26,143 nucleotides of DNA from Marinoscillum sp964351885 (lineage in GTDB: Bacteria > Bacteroidota > Bacteroidia > Cytophagales > Cyclobacteriaceae). The DNA is taken from assembly GCA_964351885.1 (NCBI GenBank), contig CAYGPP010000042.1, forward strand, positions 1 through 26,143. Direction: 5' to 3'. The translations under genes were made by a program, and so were the position numbers. The notes beneath the pieces were generated by a model, which searched no databases, was not told the origin of the DNA, and saw only the letters and a program-made list of their open reading frames with translations. Shown here one piece after another: positions 6,502 to 15,034 of this stretch (within the stretch, counting starts at the first letter, position 1; each line of letters opens with the position of its first letter).

Positions 6502-7809
6502 TTAGTTGGCAGGCCTTCTTTGGATTTGTACGGATTCGTTGATCCAGCAGTCGACCGTCATGTTTTGACCCTCTTCTATACCTTCATTAAATATTTCTTC
6601 AATTGAAGGAAATTGTGCCTTAGCGTTAGCCATTCTGCCGGAATCGCCACCTCTTTGGTACATTTCATATGCCGCAATGAAAATGGCTCGATCCTTTACT
6701 TTACTCTCACCAGCTTTGCATTCATCATAACTATTCATGTACAAGTCGCCAATGAATGTGTAAGGCTCTTTGTTGTTTGGGTCAAACGCTAAAGCTTTTC
6801 TAGCACTTGATCTTGCTGCTACTTTACCGGTTTCAGATACCTGCATTCTCGCTAAGCTCAAATAGATTTCAGCTTTTTTAGAATTATCTGGAGTAAGTCC
6901 AACTGCTCTGTTGTAATACTCGATAGCCCTTGTTTTATCTCCGTCAGAAGCGGCTTTCCCAGCAATGAACTTTGCAATACCATAATCTGGAGAAACCTCG
7001 TTTACTGCGATGGCAGTTTCTAGTGCCAAAGGACTGTCTATACATTTTTGTGTAACCATCAAACTGAAAATCTTCTTTGCCAATTTGATATCCTTTGTTT
7101 CACGAAACTTTGGACCGAGCTTCTCTTCAATAAAATTACAGTCTACTTCTACAGTTGCCGTAAGTAACTTATCAACTATATCTGATTGTTTGGATAAGCT
7201 AGAAGTACCTCCATTGGCAATTTGAAAATCAATGATGTCTTTGATAATGGTATACTTTTCAAAGACAACATCGTCTGGCACGTCTCCACCAACTGCTTTA
7301 TATCTTCTTATAACATCCATATAGGCTGTCAAATTATTTATTCGGATATCGTTTCCGTTGAGTTCGAAAGCTCTGTTGAACAATTCGTACAGTTCTTGAT
7401 ATTTCGATTGAGTACCACGATAATATTTATAGGCCACATATGCTTTTCTATTCAGTACATCCGCTTCTTCACCAAAATACTTAATTCTGAGGTCGTACAT
7501 CTCAAGAGCTTTCTCCTGATTTAACAAAGTTTTAGCTTCATCGTCTGTAGACTCTGCCAAGCCCTCATAAATTTTTGCGCCGTTAATGTAAATGGACGCA
7601 TTCAAATCCGGGGTGTTTTCTAACAACCAAGAATGAGGTAATATGGCTGCCTCCCAATTTTCTGCCTTTACCAAATCACTATAAAGGGCATTTTTTTCTT
7701 TTGCTTTATCTACATCGTCACCCCAATTCCACCCAGGTTGACTAATTCCAACCGAAGCGAAGATGAACAAGATTGCTAATCCTAGTAAGTGTTTTTTAAA
7801 CGAATCCAT
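6502..7809 (-). CDS. exported tetratricopeptide-repeat protein
   Basis: 435 aa. Signal peptide at about 1-23 (lysines, hydrophobic core, cleavage near GISQ), so the protein acts in the periplasm or envelope. TPR-like helix pairs occur in the first 180 residues and more clearly at about 265-360 (AIEYYNRAVGLTPDN, then ARSSARKALAFDPNNKEPY). TPR proteins are scaffolds, so no enzyme activity is expected. The C-terminal end (VDCWINESVQIQRRPAN) has one Cys. It lies 9 bases after the barrel-protein gene and 6 bases before lptC in the same operon, suggesting a role in outer-membrane or LPS assembly (inference). Confidence 0.85.
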   Translation of the reverse strand: MDSFKKHLLGLAILFIFASVGISQPGWNWGDDVDKAKEKNALYSDLVKAENWEAAILPHSWLLENTPDLNASIYINGAKIYEGLAESTDDEAKTLLNQEKALEMYDLRIKYFGEEADVLNRKAYVAYKYYRGTQSKYQELYELFNRAFELNGNDIRINNLTAYMDVIRRYKAVGGDVPDDVVFEKYTIIKDIIDFQIANGGTSSLSKQSDIVDKLLTATVEVDCNFIEEKLGPKFRETKDIKLAKKIFSLMVTQKCIDSPLALETAIAVNEVSPDYGIAKFIAGKAASDGDKTRAIEYYNRAVGLTPDNSKKAEIYLSLARMQVSETGKVAARSSARKALAFDPNNKEPYTFIGDLYMNSYDECKAGESKVKDRAIFIAAYEMYQRGGDSGRMANAKAQFPSIEEIFNEGIEEGQNMTVDCWINESVQIQRRPAN

Positions 7810-7818
7810 AACTATTTT

Positions 7819-9081
7819 TTAATCGTATCTTCTTTTTATAAACCAGCGGTCGTTAATAGTAGCGCCTATCACAACCTGAAAGTATTTTTCTTGAATGAGA
7901 TTGTTGTCAACAGTTCCTCTTTGACCAAATTTGAACGCCAAATCCATGCTCGAATAGATACTCACAGGAAGAGACACTCCAAAATTAATACCAAAATCAT
8001 TAATCTCTGTATTGTTGACGAGATATGGTAGTTGTTTTAGGTTGACTCCCAACCTATATGAACCACGTTTTAGGTAATTATTGACGCTTTGAAAATCTGG
8101 AGTCCAAGAAGCACCAAGAGCGAGATTGGTTATATTTCTCAGTAAGACCTCATTGCTTTCTTGATTTGAACTACCCCAGCTTTGAGCTCTATAATCTGCA
8201 CCGAGTGTAAATTTTCCTAGGATCTCATAAGAAATCCCCAATCCAAAAGATCTAGGTAGTGTAAAGGAATTTTTTTGACCTTCGCTAATGATTTGATCTT
8301 GTATAGCTGAGCCAGCTAGCGACAACCTCTGGTAATATCTATTTTCATTTCCTTCTAATGTATTAGAAAAATCATATACCCCACCAAAGTTTAATGCTTT
8401 CTTATTCTCATCGAGGAAAACTCTATAAGAAAGACCAATAGACAGGTTAACATCGGAATAGGTGGTTTCTTCAATATATGATATAGCGTAATTGGAATTA
8501 AAGTCCTCTCCAAGCAATTGAATTCTTGACTCTCTTTCTATGTTTCCAAAAACATAAGATGCCTTAAATCCCATGGCGAGCGTTTTATAGATTCGAAAAC
8601 CATTAGACCATACAAGTTGTGATAGTCCCCCTTCTCCTTGAAACTGAGTGATTCCAATAGTCGAGTCATCAATGGGTTCTTCGCTGAAAGTATTGTAATT
8701 GACAGTAGATAGAGGCAAAAGGGCAAAGCTTGTTGTCCATTTTTTGTTAATGACAGGAAAGCTCATTGCTAAAAACCGAAGACTAGCTGCGCTTTCTGAG
8801 CCGCTACCAGATGTGCTCTCATAATTCCTAAAGTCTCCACTTATTCCCACTTGAAAAGTGCTAAAAGTATTATTGATTAAGAATGAAGGATTTTGAAGAT
8901 TGATGTGCCATGGGGTAGACGTTCCTATGCCCACTTCACCCATTGCGAAATTGTTAGGTAATCCTTGAAATAGCAGATCCCCCAAACCATTTCTAGAATA
9001 AGGGGATTTCACAAATTGGGCAATAGAATCACTACCGATCAGCAAGGTGATAGCTAAGACAATAATCCTCTGAAAATTCAT
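7819..9081 (-). CDS. outer-membrane beta-barrel protein, FadL/OmpP1-like
   Basis: 420 aa. Cleavable signal peptide at about 1-21 (ends SDSIAQ). The mature part begins with a plug-like segment (SPYSRNGLGDLLFQG), then many alternating amphipathic strands rich in aromatic and glycine residues, including FTLGADYRAQSWG and a C-terminal strand ending in aromatic/basic residues (WFIKRRYD). This fits a FadL-type transporter or a related Bacteroidota barrel. The substrate is unknown. The ATG overlaps the coaX stop by 4 bases, so it is coupled to coaX. Family assignment is by appearance only; an unrelated barrel remains possible. Confidence 0.7.
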   Translation of the reverse strand: MNFQRIIVLAITLLIGSDSIAQFVKSPYSRNGLGDLLFQGLPNNFAMGEVGIGTSTPWHINLQNPSFLINNTFSTFQVGISGDFRNYESTSGSGSESAASLRFLAMSFPVINKKWTTSFALLPLSTVNYNTFSEEPIDDSTIGITQFQGEGGLSQLVWSNGFRIYKTLAMGFKASYVFGNIERESRIQLLGEDFNSNYAISYIEETTYSDVNLSIGLSYRVFLDENKKALNFGGVYDFSNTLEGNENRYYQRLSLAGSAIQDQIISEGQKNSFTLPRSFGLGISYEILGKFTLGADYRAQSWGSSNQESNEVLLRNITNLALGASWTPDFQSVNNYLKRGSYRLGVNLKQLPYLVNNTEINDFGINFGVSLPVSIYSSMDLAFKFGQRGTVDNNLIQEKYFQVVIGATINDRWFIKRRYD

Positions 9082-9806
9082 TTATTGTAATTCAATATTG
9101 TATTCAAGCCCTTGAGCACTAGATCAAAGTCTGCAAAGATGTGTGCTTTTAGCTTGGATTCAAAGTAAATACCATCTCCACCGGTCAGGATAACGGCCAA
9201 ATTGGGATTATCTTTCTTGAACTCGTCAATAAATCCATTTAATTCGTGCAATATCCCTCTATGCGCTCCTTTGACTAAACAACCATATGTTGATTTTCCC
9301 CATTCATTTTCTGGAATCTTTCCCCATAAGTCGCTGATATCAGGAAGCCGCTGGGTATAATGACTCATGGATTTCATCCTCATTTTTAATCCAGGAGAGA
9401 TTACTCCTCCAACATAGACACCATCATTATTGATATGATCAAGAGTAAGGCACGTACCTGCATCGATAATCAAACACCCTGCCGGGTGGAGTTGGTAGCC
9501 AGCGATGGCTGATGCTACTCGATCCATCCCTAAAGTTTCAGTTGTCATATAATCTAAGGTGATTGGTAGTGGTAGAAGTTGATTGAGTAAAAATTTGCGT
9601 TCTGATGAAAACAAAGTTTCGATTTCCTTATCATCATTTTTTACAGAACTGAATATCCAATAGGATTCGTCAGGAAGTTGCAGAGATAGAATATCTGACA
9701 AAGATTCCACTACCCACTTATTGACCATATGATTTTCCTCGAAAACCGCTACTTTGATTCGAGAATTTCCGATATCAACAATTACATTACCCTTTTCTTT
9801 GGACAT
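9078..9806 (-). CDS. coaX: type III pantothenate kinase CoaX
   Basis: Phosphorylates pantothenate, the first step of coenzyme A synthesis; type III enzymes are ASKHA-fold and not inhibited by CoA. From the ATG at 9806 it is 242 aa. Motifs: phosphate-binding DIGNSRIK (11-18), GMDR (93-96), the DAGTC box (115-119), GGVISPGL (133-140) and a late LTGGDG (207-212). A TTG at 9821 would add five residues but does not fit the family start, so I reject it. First gene of a minus-strand operon running through the barrel, TPR, lptC, small protein and CNNM genes. The divergent anmK starts only 14 bases away. Confidence 0.93.
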   Translation of the reverse strand: MSKEKGNVIVDIGNSRIKVAVFEENHMVNKWVVESLSDILSLQLPDESYWIFSSVKNDDKEIETLFSSERKFLLNQLLPLPITLDYMTTETLGMDRVASAIAGYQLHPAGCLIIDAGTCLTLDHINNDGVYVGGVISPGLKMRMKSMSHYTQRLPDISDLWGKIPENEWGKSTYGCLVKGAHRGILHELNGFIDEFKKDNPNLAVILTGGDGIYFESKLKAHIFADFDLVLKGLNTILNYNK

Positions 9807-9820
9807 ATTCCATAATTTCA

Positions 9821-10885
9821 ATGAGCAAAAGTAACCAAGTCAATTATGAATATCGTGCTCTAGGAGTGATGTCTGGTTCTTCATTGGACGGTCTAGATCT
9901 TTGCATGGCTAGATTCTCTGTAAATGGAACCTGGGAATATGAAATAGAAAAATGTGAGACTGTTGATATTCCCAACTATCTTTTTTCCCAACTATTAAAT
10001 GCAGATAGCCTTCCAAGCCTACAACTTTTAGCACTGGATGTCCAGTATGGCAAGTGGATCGGGGGAACGATAGACAAATGGATTCCTAATAAAAATCAAG
10101 TAGATATCATTGGAGTACATGGGCATACAGTGTTCCATGAACCAGATCAGAAAATCAGTCTCCAAGTTGGTAGCGGATTGCAGATAAGTATTTCGACAGG
10201 ACTACCAGTAGTCGATCAGTTTAGAACAAAAGACTTATTATTAGGTGGTCAAGGAGCCCCACTTGTGCCTTTTGGAGAGTCCTTGCTCTTTTCCGGGATC
10301 ACTAATTTTGTTAATCTTGGTGGTATTGCCAATGTGTCAATGCTCGGGAAAAAAATGATGGCTTGGGACGTAGCACCATGCAATCAAGTGCTAAATTATT
10401 TAGCCAATCAACTGGGGAAACCTTATGATTCGGATGGAGAAATGAGTCGCCAAGGCAGTCAGGATTTAGAATGGAATAATTGGCTGAACTCAATTGAGTA
10501 CTTTTCAAAGAGACCACCGAAATCTTTGAGCAATCAGTGGACGCAAAATGTCCTTCAGAACCTTCCATCTAACACCTTTGACGCGCTTCATACCTATGTG
10601 ATTTTCTTAGCAAAGGAGATTTCAAAAGCACTCAATGATAGTGAAGGCTCAATATTAGTTACTGGGGGCGGAGCTTACAATGGCCATTTAATAGAAAGAA
10701 TAAGGTTTTACCTATCAGATTCTAGTAGAATTGTTGAAAGTGACTCAACAATTGTGGAGTATAAAGAAGCGCTCATTTTCGCATTTCTAGGGCTTGCCAG
10801 ATTCAGGAACCAACCGAACGTCTTATCAGCAGTGACAGGGGCAAAAAGGGACAGCATATCTGGAGTGCTACATTTGCCAAATTGA
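9821..10885 (+). CDS. anmK: anhydro-N-acetylmuramic acid kinase AnmK
   Basis: Converts recycled anhydroMurNAc to MurNAc-6-phosphate using ATP, a step in reclaiming peptidoglycan fragments. 354 aa, close to the usual 360-370. Motifs: ATP-binding GVMSGSSLDGLD (15-26), GVHGHTVFHEP (98-108), VDQFRTKDLLLGGQGAPLVP (131-150), NLGGIANVS, the probable catalytic Asp in WDVAPCNQV (about 183) and a late VTGGGAYN. No murQ etherase is in the window. Divergent from coaX with almost no intergenic space, so its promoter must lie within the coaX coding region; I could not point to a good one. The amino-acid dehydrogenase gene follows after a short gap containing its own promoter box. Confidence 0.95.
   Translation: MSKSNQVNYEYRALGVMSGSSLDGLDLCMARFSVNGTWEYEIEKCETVDIPNYLFSQLLNADSLPSLQLLALDVQYGKWIGGTIDKWIPNKNQVDIIGVHGHTVFHEPDQKISLQVGSGLQISISTGLPVVDQFRTKDLLLGGQGAPLVPFGESLLFSGITNFVNLGGIANVSMLGKKMMAWDVAPCNQVLNYLANQLGKPYDSDGEMSRQGSQDLEWNNWLNSIEYFSKRPPKSLSNQWTQNVLQNLPSNTFDALHTYVIFLAKEISKALNDSEGSILVTGGGAYNGHLIERIRFYLSDSSRIVESDSTIVEYKEALIFAFLGLARFRNQPNVLSAVTGAKRDSISGVLHLPN
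9826..9833 (-). promoter_or_regulatory. possible -7 box for the coaX operon inside anmK
   Basis: The minus strand reads TACTTTTG, an exact TAnnTTTG match, placed within codons 2-5 of anmK. The predicted start of transcription (about 9819) gives a leader of about 13 bases to the coaX ATG. No convincing -33 element is seen, so chance occurrence is possible. Confidence 0.35.
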
Positions 10886-10909
10886 GGATTCGTAGGTCGT
10901 TTATTTGAT

Positions 10910-10917
10910 TAGATTTG
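10910..10917 (+). promoter_or_regulatory. -7 promoter box of the amino-acid dehydrogenase gene
   Basis: TAGATTTG matches TAnnTTTG exactly. The predicted start of transcription is about 10924, 23 bases before the ATG at 10947 and downstream of the alternative TTG at 10905, so the box also decides the start codon. The nearest upstream TTG (10882-10884) is 25 bases away, rather far for a -33 element. Confidence 0.45.
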
Positions 10918-10946
10918 GGAACCCATATTTAACCCCAACTCCAAAA

Positions 10947-12179
10947 ATGAAAGACCTTTTAGAGAAATTTGAGCAAAAGAAACCCGAGATAGTATTTGAA
11001 TGGTCCGATTCTGAAACTGAAGCAGAAGGTTGGGTAGTCATTAACTCGCTTAGAAATGGTGCCGCAGGTGGTGGGACCCGTATGCGATTAGGACTAGACA
11101 AGCGGGAGGTAGAGTCCTTAGCTAAGACTATGGAGATTAAATTCACTGTATCTGGACCTCAAATAGGAGGAGCTAAGTCAGGTATTAATTTTGACCCGAA
11201 AGACCCTAGAAAAAACGAAGTACTAAAGCGATGGTATAAGGCTGTATATCCATTACTGAAAAACTATTACGGTACAGGGGGAGATCTTAATGTTGATGAA
11301 ATCCATGAGGTTATTCCGATTACTGAAAGCTTAGGGCTGTGGCACCCTCAAGAAGGAGTTGTCAATGGACACTTCCATGCTCCCAAACCTGAGAAAATCC
11401 ACATGATAGGTCGCCTGAGACAAGGTGTATCGAAAGTATTGGAAGACCAGAACTACATTCCAACTTCTGATAAGAAATACACAGTCTCAGATATGATTAC
11501 GGGATTCGGCGTGGCTGAATCAGTTCGTCATTTCTATTCTCTTTGGGGTGGTAATGTTTCAGGAAAGCGTGCGATTATTCAAGGCTGGGGAAATGTAGGA
11601 GCTACGGCGGCACTTTACCTGGCTAATTACGGAGTAAAAATAGTGGGTATAATCGATCGTAATGGAGGCATTCTCAATACCGAGGGATTAGATTTAGAGG
11701 GAGTGAAAGCACTATTCTACAACAGGAATGGCAATGAACTAGTCGCAGATAATCAGGTTTCCTTTGAGAAATGCAACGAGGATATTTGGGAAGTTGGGGC
11801 GGAGATCTTTATTCCTGCAGCAGCTTCAAGACTGGTGTCAAAAGATCAGGCTACAAAATTGATAGATAATGGGCTGGAAGTAGTTGCCTGTGGAGCTAAT
11901 GTTCCTTTTAACGATACCGCAATTTTTTATGGACCTATTGCGGAGATGGTTGATCAAAATGCTGCCCTGATAACTGACTTTATTTCGAACTGCGGGATGG
12001 CAAGAACTTTTGCTTACTTAATGGATCCGAAAAATGATGCTAGGATTACTGATGATCAAATATTTTCCGATATTTCCGAAACGATTCTTAAGGCGCTGAA
12101 AAAAGTGCATATGAAGAATCCTAACAAAACAGGTTTGGCAAATGCAGCATTTGACATTGCTCTTACTGAACTAATTTAG
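10947..12179 (+). CDS. Glu/Leu/Phe/Val-family amino-acid dehydrogenase
   Basis: Oxidative deaminase of the glutamate dehydrogenase superfamily, 410 aa. Substrate-domain motifs: GGGTRMR (41-47), GGAKSGI with the catalytic Lys77 (74-80), and GTGGDLNVDE with the conserved Asp (109-118). The nucleotide-binding fold has IQGWGNVG (211-218), then D for the ribose two strands later (GIIDRNGG). The C-terminal TDFISNCGMARTF is shared by Bacteroidota members usually annotated simply as amino-acid dehydrogenases. I cannot decide between glutamate and a branched-chain substrate. A TTG at 10905 would add 14 residues but precedes the likely transcription start; MKDLLEKFE is preferred. The nhaD gene follows at 60 bases. 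Confidence 0.9.
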   Translation: MKDLLEKFEQKKPEIVFEWSDSETEAEGWVVINSLRNGAAGGGTRMRLGLDKREVESLAKTMEIKFTVSGPQIGGAKSGINFDPKDPRKNEVLKRWYKAVYPLLKNYYGTGGDLNVDEIHEVIPITESLGLWHPQEGVVNGHFHAPKPEKIHMIGRLRQGVSKVLEDQNYIPTSDKKYTVSDMITGFGVAESVRHFYSLWGGNVSGKRAIIQGWGNVGATAALYLANYGVKIVGIIDRNGGILNTEGLDLEGVKALFYNRNGNELVADNQVSFEKCNEDIWEVGAEIFIPAAASRLVSKDQATKLIDNGLEVVACGANVPFNDTAIFYGPIAEMVDQNAALITDFISNCGMARTFAYLMDPKNDARITDDQIFSDISETILKALKKVHMKNPNKTGLANAAFDIALTELI

Positions 12180-12187
12180 ATTCAGGC

Positions 12188-12217
12188 TTGCTTTTAGTCC
12201 GGCAAATGATAATTTTA
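12188..12217 (+). promoter_or_regulatory. possible nhaD promoter
   Basis: TTG (12188-12190), 19-base spacer, then TAATTTTA (12210-12217), which matches TAnnTTTG except for the last base. The expected transcription start is about 12224, 16 bases before the nhaD ATG. Just downstream, a 10-base unit CCTGAATTAA / CCTGAACTAA (12221-12240) is repeated in tandem with one mismatch; its meaning is unknown. Confidence 0.35.
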
Positions 12218-12239
12218 AGACCTGAATTAACCTGAACTA

Positions 12240-13718
12240 ATGATTAACCACCTTCGCATATTTTTCTTGCTCCTATTTATTGGAGGTGGCATTCTTGGTA
12301 ATGAGGTATATGCTAACGACGTGTTAGCCGAAGTTTCCGAATCAGCCGAAGTAATTAGTTCTGACGATCCTACAGAAGCTCATCATAGGCCTGCTATGTG
12401 GAGTGTAATTCCATTTACGATTCTGCTTATCATGATCGCAACGGGACCACTATTTTACGAGCATTTTTGGCATAAAAATTATCCCATTGTTGCAGTGGCT
12501 TTGGCGGTAATGGTAGTAGCGTATTATTTATTTGTGATTCATAATCATCATGGACCAGTCCATGCATTGTTTGAATACGTCCAGTTTATCGCTTTGCTCA
12601 CGGGACTGTTCGTTGCATCTGGTGGAGTAATGATCATCGTGGATAAGAAGTCCACTCCACTTACTAATATTATTATTTTAGCTTTTGGTGCAATCATTGC
12701 AAATATTATTGGAACAACTGGCGCTTCTATGTTGCTGATTCGGCCGTTTATTCGTTTGAATAAGAATAGAATAAAGGCTTATCATATCATCTTTTTTATC
12801 TTCATTGTTAGCAATGTGGGAGGCTCCCTAACACCAATTGGTGACCCCCCACTGTTTTTAGGTTTTTTGAAAGGAATTCCTTTTTTCTGGACACTTACTC
12901 ATAATTTTTTCCCTTGGGCGATGGCTATCATTATTCTGTTGATAGTGTTTTATTTTTTGGATAAAGGCAACAAGGCAGATTACTCTTTCGGAGAAGAGCA
13001 AGCAGTGCCTACTGGCAAGATTGCGCTAAGAGGGTCAAGGAATTTTATTTGGCTTGCAGTAGTTGTTGCAGCCGTTTTTTTAGACCCCAATGTTTTTCCT
13101 TGGATTCCAGGTATAAAATATGACGGACAGACATTTTCATACATTAGAGAAATTATTATGCTGCTGGCAGCCTTTATGTCTTACAAACTGGCGGATAAGC
13201 AAGCACTGAATGGTAATGAGTTTAGTTTCGAACCTATAAAGGAGGTAGCTTTTATTTTCATTGGAATCTTTGGCACAATGATGCCTGCTTTGGAGTTGGT
13301 TGGCAACTTTGCCCAATCCCCTGAGGGGATAGCAATTATAACTCATAATACACTCTACTGGGGAACAGGTTTATTATCTGGTTTTTTAGATAATGCTCCT
13401 ACTTATGTGAACTTCCTAACTGCTGGAATGGCAGCAGATGGCGCTAGTATTAACCAAGTATCTGACGTCATTGGCTATTCAAACGGGTTATTTAATAACT
13501 CGGCATTGGAGCTAAAGGCAATCTCAGTGGCTGCTGTATTCTTTGGGGCAATGACCTATATAGGAAATGGTCCTAATTTTATGGTAAAATCAATAGCCGA
13601 ACAAGTTGGTATCAAGATGCCTTCGTTTTTCGGATATATTATCAGGTTTTCGATTCCGTTTTTAGTACCACTTTTGGTATTGGTTTGGCTGATATTTTTC
13701 TATCTGGAGTTGCTTTAG
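12240..13718 (+). CDS. nhaD: NhaD-type Na+/H+ antiporter
   Basis: Sodium:proton antiporter of the NhaD/ion-transporter superfamily, 492 aa, inner membrane, about 12 spans. An N-terminal hydrophobic leader (1-25, GGGILGNEVYAND) looks like a signal peptide and is followed by an acidic and His-rich stretch (32-50) before the first core helix. Conserved elements: GTTGASMLLIRP (158-169), SNVGGSLTPIGDPP (191-204) and GFLDNAPTYVNF in the second half. The NxGGxLTPxGDPP and DNxPT motifs are the ion-binding hallmarks of the family. Such antiporters are usual in marine or halotolerant bacteria. It meets lysC tail to tail with stop codons overlapping by 4 bases. Confidence 0.93.
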   Translation: MINHLRIFFLLLFIGGGILGNEVYANDVLAEVSESAEVISSDDPTEAHHRPAMWSVIPFTILLIMIATGPLFYEHFWHKNYPIVAVALAVMVVAYYLFVIHNHHGPVHALFEYVQFIALLTGLFVASGGVMIIVDKKSTPLTNIIILAFGAIIANIIGTTGASMLLIRPFIRLNKNRIKAYHIIFFIFIVSNVGGSLTPIGDPPLFLGFLKGIPFFWTLTHNFFPWAMAIIILLIVFYFLDKGNKADYSFGEEQAVPTGKIALRGSRNFIWLAVVVAAVFLDPNVFPWIPGIKYDGQTFSYIREIIMLLAAFMSYKLADKQALNGNEFSFEPIKEVAFIFIGIFGTMMPALELVGNFAQSPEGIAIITHNTLYWGTGLLSGFLDNAPTYVNFLTAGMAADGASINQVSDVIGYSNGLFNNSALELKAISVAAVFFGAMTYIGNGPNFMVKSIAEQVGIKMPSFFGYIIRFSIPFLVPLLVLVWLIFFYLELL

Positions 13719-15028
13719 AACAGCTCTTTATGAAGCTTTATAAGTGCTTCGTTTTTGTGCTTACTGTGCACTAGCACAGAAATATTATTTTTACTTCCTC
13801 CATAAGAGATCATACGAAGAGGAACCTCATCTAAAGCCTTAAAGACGGAACTACCAACACCCTTCCGCTCTGCGATTAGATCCCCAACGATACAAATAAT
13901 GGTTTGATCTTGATCTACTTCTACTAATCCATAAACTTCTATTTCTTTAACAATTTCACTCAAGTGAGTGGCATCATCAATAGTTAGCGATACGGCTATC
14001 TCGGAGGTTGTGATCATATCGATTGGGGTTCGATATTTTTCAAAAACCTCAAATACGCTTCTCAGAAAGCCATATGCCATCACCATACGACTAGACTTTA
14101 TTTTAATTGCAGTTATATTTCCTTTAGCAGCAATTGCCTTGACGGCATCAGCTTCTTTCTCCAAGGAGATCAGCGTGCCGAAAGCTTGAGGATCCATAGT
14201 ATTTTTGATTCTCACCGGAACACCATAAGTCTGAGCAGGCAAAATGCAATGAGGATGTAGAACTTTTGCCCCAAAGTAGGCGAGTTCACTCGCTTCTTCA
14301 AAGCTTAGTTTAGCAATTGGGTGGGTGTTTTTTATGATCCGTGGATCATTGTTATGCATCCCGTCGATATCTGTCCATATTTGGATCTCTTCAGCTTTCA
14401 GGATGGCTCCAATGATAGTGGCTGAATAATCACTTCCTCCTCTTCGCAGGTTGTCAATTCCACCTTTCGCGTTTCTGGCTATGTATCCTTGAGTTATGAT
14501 AATTTCCTCTTCTCGTTGAAGCTCAAGACAAGCATTGAGTTTCTTGATCGTCGCTTTGAGATCAGGTTCCGCATATTCATCTAATGTCATGAAATCCTGA
14601 GCCATGATCATAGCACAAGAAGTTCCATTCGTACTCAGGTATTCGGTAAAAAATCTCGTAGACAGAAGCTCACCTTGAGCAACAAGCATTTTATCCACTT
14701 GATCAGAGTGTTTTTGATCTATCAATTCATTGATCAGAAGGAAAACATCTGTGACGAACGCTATATTTCTTTCGAAAACAGAACCTTCACCAAAGAGGGT
14801 CTTTACAAATGAGAAATACTTTTGCTCTAGCTCATCTGATGTTTTTCTCGCTTCCTCTTTTTGTCCGCAACAAATTGCTTCAGAGATTGAAACAAGAATG
14901 TTGGTAGTGCCAGAAACGGCAGATAAGACCACTATTTTTTTTCCGGGTACGTTAGAAATGATCTCTGCCACTTCCTGCATTCTCTTGGGAGAACCGACAG
15001 ATGTTCCGCCGAATTTTAGAACTTTCAT
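13715..15028 (-). CDS. lysC: aspartate kinase (monofunctional)
   Basis: Phosphorylates aspartate, entry step to lysine, threonine, methionine and diaminopimelate synthesis. 437 aa, with an amino-acid kinase domain to about 290 and tandem ACT regulatory domains from about 303 to the end. Motifs: KFGGTSVGS (5-13), RGGSDYSA (196-203), WTDIDGMHNNDPR (218-230) and FGAKVLHP (252-259). The ACT region (MITTSEIAVSLTIDD) suggests feedback inhibition by lysine or threonine. There is no fused homoserine dehydrogenase. It starts 6 bases after the ribH stop, so the two probably share a transcript. No separate terminator is visible at its 3' end. Confidence 0.94.
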   Translation of the reverse strand: MKVLKFGGTSVGSPKRMQEVAEIISNVPGKKIVVLSAVSGTTNILVSISEAICCGQKEEARKTSDELEQKYFSFVKTLFGEGSVFERNIAFVTDVFLLINELIDQKHSDQVDKMLVAQGELLSTRFFTEYLSTNGTSCAMIMAQDFMTLDEYAEPDLKATIKKLNACLELQREEEIIITQGYIARNAKGGIDNLRRGGSDYSATIIGAILKAEEIQIWTDIDGMHNNDPRIIKNTHPIAKLSFEEASELAYFGAKVLHPHCILPAQTYGVPVRIKNTMDPQAFGTLISLEKEADAVKAIAAKGNITAIKIKSSRMVMAYGFLRSVFEVFEKYRTPIDMITTSEIAVSLTIDDATHLSEIVKEIEVYGLVEVDQDQTIICIVGDLIAERKGVGSSVFKALDEVPLRMISYGGSKNNISVLVHSKHKNEALIKLHKELF

Positions 15029-15034
15029 TATTCA

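Noticed and set aside
9807..9821. TTG start at 9821 for coaX
   Set aside because: It adds MKLWN before the family-like MSKEKGNVIVDIGN start and overlaps the anmK start codon; the ATG at 9806 is more natural.
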